From positions 322,174 to 386,173 of the forward strand of contig KV419417.1 of the NCBI GenBank assembly GCA_001630475.1: a stretch of 64,000 bases of DNA. Direction: 5' to 3'. The first letter of the stretch is position 1; each line of letters opens with the position of its first letter. The DNA is from Sistotremastrum niveocremeum HHB9708 (lineage: Eukaryota; Basidiomycota; Agaricomycetes; Sistotremastrales; Sistotremastraceae). The position numbers and the translations under genes were made by a program. The notes under the pieces were generated by a model that worked only from the letters and a program-made list of their open reading frames with translations, made no database searches and was not told the DNA's origin. Shown here one piece after another: positions 12,439 to 24,572 of this stretch.

Positions 12439-12990
12439 ATGGTCCATATACTGGGCGTACTCTTACGGGACAATTCATTCGTTAAGGTGCGTCGTCTCGA
12501 TGTTAAAGCTCGGCTCTGAAATGACGGTTGAACGCTTCAGATTGCCCTGACACGATTTTATGGCATAGGCTATCCAACGGCAGAGCGCATCTGCGCCCGT
12601 TTCCAGATACACGACCGATGCAAAATTAAATCCCTGACGCCATCCCAAATTACATCCCTAGCTTCTTTCCTCGCTTCACCTTCAACAACACCTCTCATGC
12701 CCATCCTCCCCCTCGCTTCACCCGACTATGAACCTCCAAAATCGACGCCACCGATGCCTCAAATGCTGAAACGCGATGAAGTTAGCGAAAGGAGAAAACG
12801 AGATCCATTGGTTGGGTTGAAGATCGAAACGGAGTTGAGGAGGCAGATTAGAGAGAATATTGCTCATCACAGGATGATTGGGAGCTATGTGGGCAGGAGA
12901 CACGCAATGGGGATGCCGGTCAGAGGACAGAACACCAGAAATAATGCGCAGAATGCCAGGAAGTTCAACAAGATTGAACGTAGGGGTTAA
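12439..12990 (+). CDS. SWS2: Mitochondrial small-subunit ribosomal protein uS13
   Basis: Two exons (12439-12486 and 12541-12990) give 165 residues. The joined N-terminus MVHILGVLLRDNSFVKIALT runs into RFYGIGYPTAERICARFQIH, the helix-two-turn-helix start of S13 (compare YIYGIG). The C-terminus has LRRQIRENIAHHRMIGSYVG and RRHAMGMPVRGQNTRNNAQN, the classic S13 rRNA-binding end. It sits in the head of the 30S-type mitochondrial subunit, contacting the large subunit. A 30-residue proline-rich insert after the ITSLASFL segment is typical of fungal mitochondrial versions. The start is fixed by the short first exon, which overlaps no other gene. Confidence 0.93.
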
Positions 12991-13379
12991 TTGGTATGCA
13001 CCGTGCTTATCGTCGTGAGCCAGCTGATCGATATTCAGGTCTCTGGCCACCTCCTTCTCCGTTTACCGCTGGTCTTTGGCGAAGATATTCTGCACGTTGA
13101 GCAGCCGTTTTTGGCCCTGGAATGTCCTGCGAATATTGGAATATTCCTGCTGCCCTTGGACGTGTGCTGTCCAAAATATCCAGTATATACGGCAGCGGAC
13201 TAGAAGCGTCCTCGATGAGCGCCAAGTCTATCCATTAACTTTGCTTTACATCCCATGATCGTTCTACCTTTGTTAGTAGAGTACAGATTCGCAATAATTC
13301 GAACTGCTACTGCGTGCCGGTCCAGAAATTTGCGATGACGCGCGTACCGCGACTGTGCTAACCTCTTCAGCTCGCAGCC
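12991..13379. other. Intergenic, uS13m / NMT1
   Basis: 389 bp containing the 3' end of uS13m and the promoter of NMT1. Nothing else recognised. Confidence 0.5.
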
Positions 13380-15447
13380 ATGTCCGTCCAAGACATAACC
13401 TCCCCCGATTCACAGGATGCCCACGACCAAGATAATGTCCATTCAGACTCTCACTCAGAATCTGGATCTGAAGGAGAGGCGGAACACGAGCCTACGAACG
13501 GCGAGGCGGGTGGAAGCTCTCTCCCTGCTTCTACCCCTGCTGCCTCATCCAAATCCAAGAAGAAAAAGAAGAAGAAATCCAAAGCTTCAAAGGCTCTCCA
13601 GTCTGTTCTTCGAGGAGGTGGCTCGGGAAATGTACCGCAGGAACTGGTCGATGAAGTGATCCAACGAGTCAAAGAAGAACACGCCGATCTTGCTGATCAG
13701 GCAGATGAAGAGACTGTTCGGCAGGCCTTGGATTATTTGAAGATCAATGATGTTATCAGGGGGAAGGCTGGTATTGCTGGGAGGGGAACTAAGGATTTGG
13801 GTGAACATAAGGTATGTCTTCTCTTCGCTCCACAGTGAGCTTAGGGGTGACATGCTAGCAGTTTTGGGCGACGCAACCTGTGCCTCAGCTTGGGGAGGAA
13901 CCGCCAGAGGCGGATGGGTATATAGAGCCTTCGCTGCCTCGTGATCAAGTCCGTCAAGACCCCTTTCCTCTGCCAAAAGAATTCGAATGGTCGATAGTGG
14001 ATATCAACGTTCCTGCTCAGGTACGCTCACCGCATCCATAATTGCCTATAAATATTCATCTGGCTTGTTACGCCGTTGCAGCTGACTGAAGTGTATGAAT
14101 TGCTTTCTGCACATTATGTGGAAGATCACGACGCATCGTTCCGATTCCAATACACAGCTCCATTCCTCCAGTGGGCTCTGAAGCCACCCAACTACGTCCC
14201 TGAATGGCATCTCGGCGTACGTGTGGCATCCAACAAAAAGCTCGTGGCGTTCATATCGGGCATTCCTATCCACCTCAACGTTCGTGGAAAGTACGCCACT
14301 CTTGTCCTTCGACTGGCAAGGTACTAATGATGCTGAGTAGTCGATTTACGGGGAGTGAGATCAATTTCCTCTGCGTGCATAAGAAGTTACGATCGAAGCG
14401 GCTCGCTCCGGTACTTATCAAAGAGATAACCCGACAGTGCCACCTAAAAGGCATATTCCAAGCCATATACACCGCCGGCGTCGTCCTCCCCACTCCGCTG
14501 AGCACTTGTCGGTATGTCTCCTCCCCTGGACTATACAACGATGAGGATATTCAATCATGAGAAGGTATCATCACCGCCTGCTCAACGTCCCCAAACTCGT
14601 CGACGTTAAGTTCACTTCCGTCCCCCGGAGCTCAACAGTGGCTCGCATGATCCGCATCCATAAACTCCCTCCCTCGCCCTTCCTCTCCCGCGCCGGGCTC
14701 CGCGAGATCGAGAATAAAGATGTGAAGGGCGTCCATAAGCTTCTAAGTAAGTACATGGAGAGGTTTGATATGAGACAGGAGTTTGGACTGGAAGAGGTTC
14801 GACATATGTTTTTGAGTGGGAAGGGCACGGGCGAGATTAAGGATGGTAGAAGAGAAAACCAGGTTTTGTGGACCTACGTCGTTGAGGTACCTTCCTCTTA
14901 TCCCTCTTCCTCCGTTCAAAGCTGATGAAGTGACTAGGATCCCAAATCACACCAGATCACTGACTTTTTCTCATTCTATAACCTCCCTTCGTCGGTCATC
15001 GGGAACACGAAACATGCGGTCGTGGACGCCGTATATCTTTTCTATTATGCCACTGACGCGGCATTCGGACAAGGCGATAAAGAAGAGGTTGAAGTGAGGG
15101 CCGATAAGAGACTGACGGATTTGATCGCTGACGCGCTCGTTGTTGCTGATCAAGTGAGCCCTGCGTCTTCCGTACTGTTCATAAATTCTGACGAGTGGTT
15201 GTAGGCGCATTTTGACGTCTTCAATGCACTGACTCTGATGGATAACTGGGCGTTCCTCAAAGAACTGAAGGTACGCTCTTCTCACCTCTACGATAACCAG
15301 GGCAGATTACTGACATGGTGATAGTTTGGCAATGGTGATGGCATGTTGAACTACTATCTGTACAACTGGCGGACTGCTCCTCTTGCTGGTGTAAATCCTA
15401 TTGGGGAGAGAGGCGTTGGCAAAGGTGTAGGCGTCATTATGCTTTGA
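13380..15447 (+). CDS. NMT1: Glycylpeptide N-tetradecanoyltransferase (NMT)
   Basis: Eight exons (13380-13811, 13862-14020, 14082-14290, 14341-14511, 14565-14886, 14938-15153, 15205-15270, 15325-15447) join in phase to 565 residues. It transfers myristate from myristoyl-CoA to N-terminal glycines in the cytosol or at ribosomes. After an acidic/lysine-rich N-terminus (a run of KKKKKKK that could aid ribosome binding) the two GNAT-like halves are complete: [11 protein letters not shown], then [20 protein letters not shown] (NMT signature 1), IYTAGVVLP, the TEVY start of exon 3, [12 protein letters not shown] and [16 protein letters not shown] (signature 2). The C-terminus ends VIML, fitting the family's use of the C-terminal leucine carboxylate as catalytic base. 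No oddities beyond many short introns. Confidence 0.97.
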
Positions 15448-15648
15448 GAGAATACATCACGCACGATACATGGAAACGGATCACATATTATTTGTAGGTA
15501 GCAATAGGTAATGAGTGGAAATGTTAGGTCACGGCCATGTCAGCCTGAGTGGATGTTAGCGGAGTTCTTACACTCTCCTTTCAAGTTGCTCGCCGCCACC
15601 ACCTCCAAATCCCACCACCGCGTCCGATCCACGAGAGTAAGGCAGTCA

Positions 15649-16866
15649 ATGACCCAAACCATTCCGATTGAGTTATATCGCCATATTGCAGAGTGGCTCA
15701 TCGAGGATTGTCCGAAAGGCGACCTAATCAATCTCTGTTGTGCCTCCGGCGCCTGGCAAGCCGAAGCAGAGCGTATCCTTTGGACCAACTGCTGTCTCAA
15801 TGTTAATCGCGAGGACCATGCATCGTATCAACGCATCCACACCCGATTCTCCACTTACATCAAGAACATAACAATATGGATATGGGACTCACCAGACTGG
15901 GTCCCCGCGTTTTCATCGACTGATCCGGACCTTATCACACTCCTGGAGGCCGTGAGCCATCAGTTGGAGAGGTTGACGATACACGCACGTACAAGTGCTG
16001 CTTCGGGCGTTACTCTGGATATCCTCGACTCATTCTCATTCCCGATGCTGGACATATTCCATTTCACAAGTTCACGGAGCTCTCATGCATGGCTCCCCGA
16101 TTCTCTCCCTGCCTTCTTCATACGTCATTCCATACGAGAGTTCGCACTGTATGATCAGGGTGCTCAGTTCATCATGGGCGCGCTGGATATCGAGGAGAGA
16201 CCGTTGGAGCATTTAGAGGTGTTGAGGACAACTGTCACTGGCGCTTTGGCTGCTGCTCCACTCATCCCCGATTTGAGGGAATTGATCATGGGACATCCAG
16301 CTGAAGACGTCTCAGAGTTCCTTCAAGGGGATGAGATGATGAATAAGCCTTACTTCCCGAAACTGAGGGTATTGCATCTTCCCGAGGACGCCGATAATCT
16401 AACTTCGAGGTTGATTGTGGATCCCGAATACTTGCCGTTGTTGGAAGAGGTATATAACTTCAAATGGGGGGACTTGTTTGTGAGCGCTACCTCGCGATCT
16501 TTATCACCTGCATTACTAATTCCTTTACAGTCCTCCTCTGAAGACGCAATCAAAGAGTTTCTCATTGTTCGGTTCACATTCCCACACCTCCGCGTTCTGA
16601 CCTCTCACATCGTCGCACGCAACCTCACCGAACGGTCAGCCTGCAAAATGGTTGCAGCCATCCGCTCAACATGTCCCCGGCTCGAAAATATCGAGTTGAC
16701 TTGCTCCGGCGACCCTCGCGTATGGGTTGAGGGAACCTATAATAATGCCGGCCAGCTTTGCATTAAGATACATCGGAGAAGAGGCCCAACACTCTCCACG
16801 CCCAGTGATCTTGAGTCTTTAGCTTATGCCGACGCGGACGAAACAGAAACTGGGTGGATATGGTAG
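15649..16866 (+). CDS. F-box protein, array member 1
   Basis: Exons 15649-16479 and 16531-16866 give 388 residues. The N-terminus is an F-box-like helix set: IPIELYRHIAEWLIEDCPKG, LINLCCAS and AWQAEAERILW. The rest is leucine-patterned (LEVLRTTVTGAL, LRVLHLPEDADN, LPLLEEVYNF, HLRVLTSHIVARNL, LENIELTCSGDP), as in basidiomycete F-box/LRR-like proteins. Such proteins usually recruit substrates to an SCF ubiquitin ligase through Skp1; the substrate is unknown. The intron (51 nt, GTGAGC to TTTACAG) is a multiple of three with no stop, so an unspliced reading would add 17 residues; the paralogues show that it is an intron. Start chosen at MTQTIPIELY by alignment with paralogues; the frame stays open 46 codons further upstream. 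Confidence 0.88.
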   Translation: MTQTIPIELYRHIAEWLIEDCPKGDLINLCCASGAWQAEAERILWTNCCLNVNREDHASYQRIHTRFSTYIKNITIWIWDSPDWVPAFSSTDPDLITLLEAVSHQLERLTIHARTSAASGVTLDILDSFSFPMLDIFHFTSSRSSHAWLPDSLPAFFIRHSIREFALYDQGAQFIMGALDIEERPLEHLEVLRTTVTGALAAAPLIPDLRELIMGHPAEDVSEFLQGDEMMNKPYFPKLRVLHLPEDADNLTSRLIVDPEYLPLLEEVYNFKWGDLFVSATSRSLSPALLIPLQSSSEDAIKEFLIVRFTFPHLRVLTSHIVARNLTERSACKMVAAIRSTCPRLENIELTCSGDPRVWVEGTYNNAGQLCIKIHRRRGPTLSTPSDLESLAYADADETETGWIW

Positions 16867-18700
16867 TGGGGTGAATATCGCCTTGCTTCGGCTGTAATGC
16901 ATGGCTCTGATTGTCACGATGGTCTGCACTCATGCCCCTTTGGGTCCAGATACTCCCAAACTGCGGTTCTGAGTGCTCTGGTGTCACCTTCACGCTGCCT
17001 GACTTGCATTCGCTGCGTCACATCGAGTTTCTTGTCAAGAGATGATGTCCCGGACTTCCCCATTCTATGTCCCGCCATTCGTGCAAGAACAACATCCGAT
17101 CGCGCCAGTTGTCCGATTCACAAAATAAGCCGCGCCCTGGCTATTCCTGGCCGTTTTCACGAATTCGCCCTCGCCAACCAAACATGTACAAATAACTTGC
17201 TTCCTGTTCGACTCCCTCATTCCGCTTCCACCGTCGTGAATCAGTGTAAAAATTTTTGTGGGCCGATCTCGTGATCATCTCGTCAACTGATCCTGATCGA
17301 TTTTCCAATACGTTCAACGAACCCAAAATATAGAGGAAGCGCGCACCCTGGGGGGTCCGCGAATGATCACGACTTCTTGCTCGCTCCGCGTTCCTCCTTT
17401 GTTGACACGGATGTCGAGATTGCCCGCCCTTGGCCTACAACGACCCTGGGCTCAGTCATCGAGGCGGCCGAACCTTTCCCTGCTCCAGCGATTGAGATAA
17501 TGGCTTGGAATCACTGTTGACCGAAGCCCCTGCATGCCATTTGAGTTCACAAGGGTTCACTACCATCACGTACCACATGCCGAGCTCAGTACATCTGGTT
17601 CCCTTGTTAAACATTCGGTGAGCTTGGGAACCTGCATAGACGCGTTTGATTCCGTACTCCCTTGCCCTGGAGGATCAACCACGCTCAACAGGGCCTACTG
17701 CAATCTCTTTCGGCGGTGGATAACATGCCAGTCGATAGGCGATGCATCGAGGCTGCAGCCTGCCCCTTGAGAAGAATCCTCCAGCCCTTGAAGATATGGG
17801 CCCAATCCGAATGCTACTCTATGCACCGGCGTGAATTCTTCAGTGCTGATTTTCGATATCTTGGCTCTGGCGATCTGCCATACAGCGAAATTGACTTCGA
17901 ATCATTGAGATCAACAAAATCACTCAGCCAAGTCCACTTAACGGGCTGAGTCCATAATAGTCTCTGCTTGCTGTCGGGAGCCAAACAGCATATCTTGCAA
18001 AATCAATCATCCGGTTTTGGCTCGTGTGTACTAATCCGCTCTTTTTATATTGCCGAGCTGCTCCGTCAATTGTGATCGGCACGATTTGGCTCAGAAGCTT
18101 AAAATATCGGGACGCTTCGGAGGCGGCTTGATGCTAGGAACAAGGGCGCTCGAACCTTGCAACTTCTGCTGTCCCTTCTTCGAAGCCGAGTGTAGCGCCA
18201 CTAAAGCCTACGGCTCTCTCTCAGTACCTGATTTGACCTGCAGATAACAGTTGTTGACAACGGCACCTCGTTGTCGTATTTTGAGTCATGGCCCTCGTAA
18301 CGATCATGTTATGCATACCCCCAGAGTCGGGCCGCAACGAGTGGCGAGCACGCTAACGATGCTTCTGAGACTCTTGCTGTTGAACTGAGACCTCGAATTG
18401 CAGTGATATCCCTACCGGTACTGGGTGGGACTGAGAGTGTGCTTGGGACCTGGTGATCCGACCGCACCCGATTCTTGTGAAGTCCCTTGTTTTCCAATTA
18501 TAGATCAATTCACTGGTTCTGCGATGTCGCAATCCTGTTTGCCGCGACATAGTTCTGATCCCCTTGCGAGGTCTTGAAGTCGCATGCTGCAACTATAGAC
18601 CCTAGAACTAGAACAAGAACGTGTCTGAACTTCTGAAGTCCTCGATACGTTTCTAACGCGCACACATCTTCGCTCCCACCGTCTGTGGAGAGTCTTAGCC
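16867..18700. other. Intergenic 1.8 kb, no gene seen
   Basis: No reading frame longer than ~125 codons and none with recognisable domains. No F-box relic was spotted. It separates the first F-box gene from the laccase and includes the laccase upstream region. Confidence 0.45.
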
Positions 18701-18707
18701 TATATAG
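18701..18707 (+). promoter_or_regulatory. TATA box of laccase gene
   Basis: TATATAG lies 63 bp upstream of the laccase ATG, a normal distance for a fungal TATA-driven inducible gene. Confidence 0.5.
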
Positions 18708-18763
18708 TCAGCTAGCCATTTCGCCGTTTCTCCTGTTGATTTGTCGTGTAACGATTTTCCTCG

Positions 18764-21240
18764 ATGCACGTTTCGCTTCGATCATTGGTGGCCTCATTGC
18801 CACTCGGGATTTCTCTACTTCGTTTTTTGGGGGTGGATAATCCAACCTCACAACTCCCGCTGCAAGACATAGCGATCATCGAGAAGCCTCAGGACCCACA
18901 CGTCGCTGGCACCCGCTCTTATGTACTTCGCTTTGGCACCGGCATTGCCGCTCCGGATGGTTATCAAAGAAAGTATGCCACTATTCTAAGAAGCGACCCA
19001 TCTCTGGATGACAATGCGACCTTAGAGTCATCACTATCAATGAAAATTATGGGGGACCTTTGCTCTTCGGGAACAAGAGCGACCGATTTAATATTGCTGT
19101 TGGGAACAAACTCTATGATCGAGATGTCTTCCAGAGTACCTCAGTGGTATGTCTCTATGCACCCATAGAACATCCCCATTGCTTATTTGCGAAGCACTGG
19201 CATGGAATAAACCAGTTTTTGACTAATGCCGAAGACGGTGTGGGGTGGGTCACGCAGTGTATGTTGCGGCTCTGATTGTCATGGAATCGTCTGTTGACTT
19301 GCGCTTTATACCCTCCAGGTCCAATAGTTCCCGGCTTGTTTTTTGAGTACTATTTTCCGACAAACGGTCAGACCGGGTAAGGCCTATCCCTATACAGGAG
19401 CCCTGACTTGTCTCAACCTATATCGTACTTGAAGAACGTATTGGTGGCATAGCCACGTCTCGACTCAATACTGCGATGGTTTGCGCGGTCCACTCGTGAT
19501 ATATGATCCACAAGACCCCTTCCTCGGCATGTATAACTACGACAATGGTTTGCATCATCTCATATACATCGGTCAATATTAAATCCAATTCTCAACAGAG
19601 ACGACTATTATCACATTGGAGGATTGGCATCATACCCCTGCTCTCGCCAGTTTTAATGGGACTACGCTGTTTCCGTAAGTCCCTTTGACTTCTCTGTTCT
19701 CAATCCCATCATGGCATATTCTATAGAAATCCGGATTCTGTGCTCATCAATGGAAAAGGGAGGTATGCCAAACTTAACGATCCCAACTATCGGAAAAACA
19801 ACAAGTTGAGCGTCATCAACGTGCAACAAAATTCAACATACCGGTAGGTATTTTCGTAAGGAATGAAACCCTAGCACCTTCTGACCTCGAGACTAGGTTT
19901 CGCCTTATAAATATGTCCTGTCTCCTTTCATATAATGTCACCATCGACGGCCACAAGTTTTACGTCATCGAATCAGATGGCACAGCAACACGCCCAGTCC
20001 TGGTCGATTCACTTCAAATATACATCGGTCAACGATACTCCATCGTGGTGAAGGCAGATCAACCAGTCAACAACTATTGTCAGTGTCCTGGTTTCTTTAT
20101 ACTGTTACTTGTCAGCTCTGCTTCACAGGGTTCCGTGCAAACCCATCAAAGAACATTACCAACCAAAATCTTGTTGGTACGAGCTCGAACTTGTCTCGGG
20201 TCCCGGCTCCTTCTGATTGAAATACCAGACGATCCGGGACTAAACAATGCCATCTTCCGTTATCAGGGTGCACCTGACATAGAGCCACCTGCTAGCAAGA
20301 ACACAAGCACTAGACCTCTGAAAGAGTCGCAATTAGTGGTGAGACCCTCAGAGTGACCATCTTTGAACTCGACAATCTGCTTATCCTATTTCACAATAGC
20401 CCTATAATGCCCCGGGTGCGGAGTACTGCCGCTACGTCCGCCCGGAGAATAATATCACGTTGGACATTGGTTTGATCACAAACCCTGATGTGAGTTGAAT
20501 AAGTTTTCATCAGAACTGTGCTATTTGTGATACTGAGCGAAATTCGAAAGAAAACTCGGGAGTGGACAATTAACAACGCATCTTTCACCCCACCGCCTCT
20601 CCCAGTCCTGCTGCAGATACTCCGTGGAACGAGGAACGCCCAGGATTTCCTCCCTAAAGGCGTGGTATATACCCTTCCAATGAATACAGCAATTCGAGTT
20701 AATATTCCTGATACCAATGGCATATTCGATGCGCATCCATTCCATTTACACGGGGTATGTTACTCATCGGAATCTTTGCTGTCAATATCCGTACATCTTG
20801 GAATTGACTTTATTGATCAGCACAGTTTCGATCTTATTCGGCCAGCCGGCGAGTACGTGGAGAATTATTCTGACCCACCTAGGCGCGACGTACGTCCATT
20901 TTCTACATGGAACAATACACGAACTGATTGTCAGTGCTGCAATTCAGGTGGTCGCTGTCAGTGATGGTGGCCCGGATGGTAAGGATGGTCCGTCGGGAGT
21001 CAGCTTCTGTTTCCAGACGGACAATGTCGGACCGTGGATTCTGCATTGGCGAGTCTTGGCCTTCTCTTCATCCTCATAAATAGCTGACACGGCATCTATA
21101 GCCACATCGACTGGCATCTCAGTCAAGGATTGGCGGTAGTGTTTGCAGAAGCGCCATACGATATTGGCAGAGTCAGACCGCGACCCGATCTGGAGGCAGT
21201 TTGCAAAGCATTCAATGAATCCGGATTACCTCCCTCATGA
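18764..21240 (+). CDS. Laccase (multicopper oxidase)
   Basis: Fifteen exons join in phase to 566 residues: 18764-18972, 19026-19146, 19195-19258, 19319-19376, 19435-19547, 19599-19674, 19727-19843, 19897-20078, 20129-20176, 20229-20338, 20400-20489, 20551-20754, 20821-20889, 20948-21048, 21102-21240. All four copper signatures are complete: HWHG followed by VTQCPI (L1), [17 protein letters not shown] (L2), HPFHLHGHSF (L3) and [18 protein letters not shown] (L4), so all ten His and the type-1 Cys ligand are present. The axial position is Leu. Laccases oxidise phenols with O2 and are usually secreted; the N-terminus has a hydrophobic stretch ([16 protein letters not shown]) but is ~45 residues longer than usual before the first cupredoxin strand, so the start may be further downstream. 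The last intron uses a GC donor. It stands between F-box genes with no partner laccase. Confidence 0.93.
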
Positions 21241-21570
21241 CGTGCCGGCCCACTCTGGTACTCTTGATAGTCTTGTCGTTCTAGGCGTATGCAGCGCATT
21301 GTTTGATGTTGGGTCCTTATCGTGGAGAAATCAAATGAATGTATCTATGAGCACTACAGACCGATCGTCCGGTATAAACACTCGGAGGGTGGCACCAATC
21401 TGCCATTTGTGTCGTGGATGGAGGTTGATGGACAACTAGACCTGATCAGCAGCTAGCACAGGGTCTATTCACAGCTAAGCCGGGTATGCAAACCCCTCAC
21501 AGGGGAGTCAGTCACGCACCTCCTGCTCACATAGTCACACGAGTCCCTGGGATGATTCCATGGTAAAATT
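21241..21570. other. Intergenic between convergent laccase and F-box gene
   Basis: 330 bp between two 3' ends. Nothing recognised. Confidence 0.5.
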
Positions 21571-22802
21571 TTAATGTGCTCTCATCCGTTTGCTCCAATT
21601 CAGCCCGCCCAGCCCACCATCAACGTCGACAAGCAGATTTCTCCGCCTATGGACCACCCATTCCAGCAGCCCATCTCGATTCCGAGTCCCTGAAACCCAC
21701 GCAAAAAATTCTCCAGTGCACTGGATTTCAGCATATTCAAGTCTCGGACATGCCTGTTCAATGCTTTCCTTAATTGCACGGGAATGCGATGAATCGAGTG
21801 ATCGAGAGCCGATAAAGGCAGTCAAAATGCGTAGATGGGGAAACCCAAAAAAGGAAGTGATATTCTGTGAAAGGGTTGTATCCTGGCAATTTATGAAGTT
21901 TAGAACAGTCGTATGATCGAAATTATACAGGTATGCACCATTTCTGAGCCGAATCGATAGTTGTACAACTCTTCGACGAGAGGAATGGAATCAAGGTTTG
22001 CGATGAGCCGTGACGTGCGATCCTCTCCACCCAATGGAAGATATAGAACCTTCAAGTTTGGGGCCCAAGAGGGTCCCAATGGAGCGATGGGAACAGCAAG
22101 GCGAAAATCGGTTTGCACGATCAGTTCCCGGACCTGAGGGAGGTGTGGTGAGAAATAGACTGCCTCAGCACCCGTTCTCAGCACCTCCAAGCCCTGCAAA
22201 ACGTTTGAATCCTCATGCAAGGCGCGGATAATATCATCCGTGTTTGAAGCATATAGAGTGAGTTCCTTGATCGAATGGCGTTTAAGGAAAGGCGGGAGCG
22301 TTTCACTAAGCCAAGGGCTGTCTCGATAAGAGTCAAATAACACATTGAATTGGGTCATTTTGGGGACGGAGAGGGTGCTGAGGATATCATCGATGGTGGC
22401 AAACGAAACGTTACCACGCGACAATATGGTCAGTTCTCGTATTCTCGGCCCTATTTCACGCAAGAAACCAGTCATCTCCAGACGGTAGTCTTTGTTCATC
22501 CGTGAAAGTTTATCCGACTCGTCTTCATCTTCATCCGAGTCAAATGTGTTCGTGTCATCCCTCCAGAGAAAGAAAAAGAGGCTTCTGATGTACTTCGCAA
22601 ATCTGTGCCGAACCAGAGGGAGAGGGACGATATCGGGACCTAATGGTAGGTGCAGTGAAAAGTCTCGCCAAAGGAAATGCTCTGCTTCAGCTTGCCATGC
22701 TGATGAGGTGCAGGATAAGTTGACAAGGTCGCCCTTCGCGTGGTCCACATAGAGCGAATGCGCGATATTACGATAGATTTCGAGGGGGATAGGGCGAGGC
22801 AT
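21571..22802 (-). CDS. F-box protein, array member 2
   Basis: Exons 22802-21939 and 21882-21571 give 391 residues. The start MPRPIPLEIYRNIAHSLY opens the same F-box as the other members, with DLVNLSCTSSAWQAEAEHFL. An extra acidic insert (DSDEDEDESDK) follows the first segment. The leucine-patterned body and the end PRLEYAEIQCTGEFFAWVSG match the paralogues, as does the position of the single phase-0 intron directly after the ELYNYRFGSEM block. It is the only member on the minus strand and is divergent from member 3 with 284 bp between starts. Likely SCF substrate adaptor by family; target unknown. Confidence 0.87.
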
Positions 22803-23086
22803 GCGTATAATGTGGTACCAATACAGCCTCTGGATCGATGATGAGACTCAATATATCGGAATGCACGGTCTGCTATCAGACAGCAGAGCTGCTTGGCTGG
22901 TTGAGGCGATGACGTTGTTGTCCACTGTTGACGCGCTGAGGGCTTTTGTTTGGCTAGACAAATAAACATACACAACTTTCCAGCGCTCGCCGCCATCCGC
23001 TATACTTAATGTACGTACGAGACGCCAAAGCCTCGACGCTCAACTGGTCCTTTCACTCAGCTATCTGATCTTGCCAAATATTCCAC
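22803..23086. promoter_or_regulatory. Divergent promoter region of F-box members 2 and 3
   Basis: 284 bp between the two start codons. No distinctive motif was found. Confidence 0.4.
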
Positions 23087-24174
23087 ATGCCTCCTCGCAA
23101 AGTGATTCGAGCCATACCAGTCACATTTCACCCAAACATCGCGCAATGGCTCGTCGTAGACTGTCCCAAACGGGACCTTGTTAGCTTGTCCTGCGCGTCG
23201 CGTGCGTGGCAAGTCCAAGCAGAGCAGATCTTGTGGACAGAATGCTCACTCGACATGCCGGCCTCACCAAACACGCCCAATCTTGACACTATAATCAGAA
23301 GGTTCAAGAAGCACATCGGAAATTTGACTATTTGGGTCAAAGAAAGTAACGACGGCCGAGGAAACGGTCGGCTGACGAAGAAAGAGGTGTTGTTTTTGAC
23401 AAATGTCAGCAGCCAAATTACGAGCTTGACATTGCAAATCCGCACCAAACGTCCTATTCCGGTTCCTCGCGAAATATTGGACAACTTCACCTATGAGAAT
23501 CTGGAGGTTTTCAATCTACCGCCTTCGCTGCCTCTCGCGGTGTCACAAACCTCGAGAAATTGATTATCGGGATGGATTTTGAGAAAGATGATACCGTCGT
23601 TCCTCCCGGTGGTTGGTTCATGGAACCGCTCGAGAATCTCAAAGTTCTGAGTTTGCCTGACAATGGTGACCCTGAGCTGTCAACTCTCATTGTCGAACCG
23701 GAAGCCTTCCCGGCACTGGAGGAATTATACAACATGCAGTTTGACAATCAATTCACGGTATATTCTTCTTCCCTTCTCTCTTGAGATAAGCCGGACTGAC
23801 ATGTCGATCGTTCCGCCCCTCAGACTCTTTCACGCAAAGAAATTGCGAAATTCCTCAAGCTGCGTTTGAAATTCCCAGCCCTTCGCGTCTTAAGAGCCTC
23901 AGTTCGTGCCCGCGTGCTGAGCGCCCACATTGCTCGAGAGATTATCACAGCAATGCGCGGTACGTGCCCCCGGCTCCAATACGTCGAGCTCACATGCTCT
24001 GGGGATCCTCTCTGCGCGGTCGAAGGCATTTATCAGAGTTTCGGCCGCCTCGACGTGACGGTTCATAGAAGGAGAGGTCTTCAACTCTCTTCTCCTGTAG
24101 ATCTGGAGGCTATGGCGATCACAGTGTATGACGCGCCGGATTCGGATTCTGGTGAAGATTTTGGGTATGACTAG
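23087..24174 (+). pseudogene. F-box protein, array member 3, broken
   Basis: The first ~145 codons are a normal F-box start (IPVTFHPNIAQWLVVDCPKR, LVSLSCASRAWQVQAEQILW). At about 23515-23520 the sequence jumps from the segment LEVFNL straight into the paralogue block equivalent to TTAAGALVAVPHVPNL, in a different frame. Compared with member 5, some 65-80 codons are missing there. The second part (NLEKLIIGMDFEK onward, then an intron at 23758-23822 and a C-terminus ending DSGEDFGYD) remains open in its own frame. A single internal deletion therefore explains the break, and the 158-codon frame ending at 23563 would encode only the F-box part. A truncated protein made of the F-box alone cannot be excluded. 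Confidence 0.75.
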
Positions 24175-24572
24175 GTACTGTTCCGTTCTCGTTCCTTTGT
24201 CTGACGCCTCATTGAACCTTACTAGTTACGAGCACGTCCAGCGTCTCACGATGTCGGGCGACATTTGACGGGGTTTCTTTCGAAACTCGAGACATTATTC
24301 GTCCAATTTCTTGACGGTTCAGCCTTGAAATGAGTTTATAGTTGATTTGAATATATTTCTTGACAGAACGCGTAAATTGACGCGTTTCTTGCCTTAGCCT
24401 AACCTGGATGGTGCTGGTAGCATTTTGAAAGTCGCGTAGATAGAGACGGTAAAAAACTCAAGAAATATGCTAGCGCTGCTTCGGCTAGTTTTGGCCGTGT
24501 TCAAATCTTTTCCTTGAACCTTCCGCTCAGCAACACTATTAGTCTTGTTCAAGCAATCCAGGGCCAAGGCTG
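24175..24572. other. Intergenic, F-box members 3 and 4
   Basis: 398 bp. AT-rich; contains the word TTTCTTGAC twice near a short inverted AACGCGT/ACGCGTT pair (~24370). No gene seen. Confidence 0.4.
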
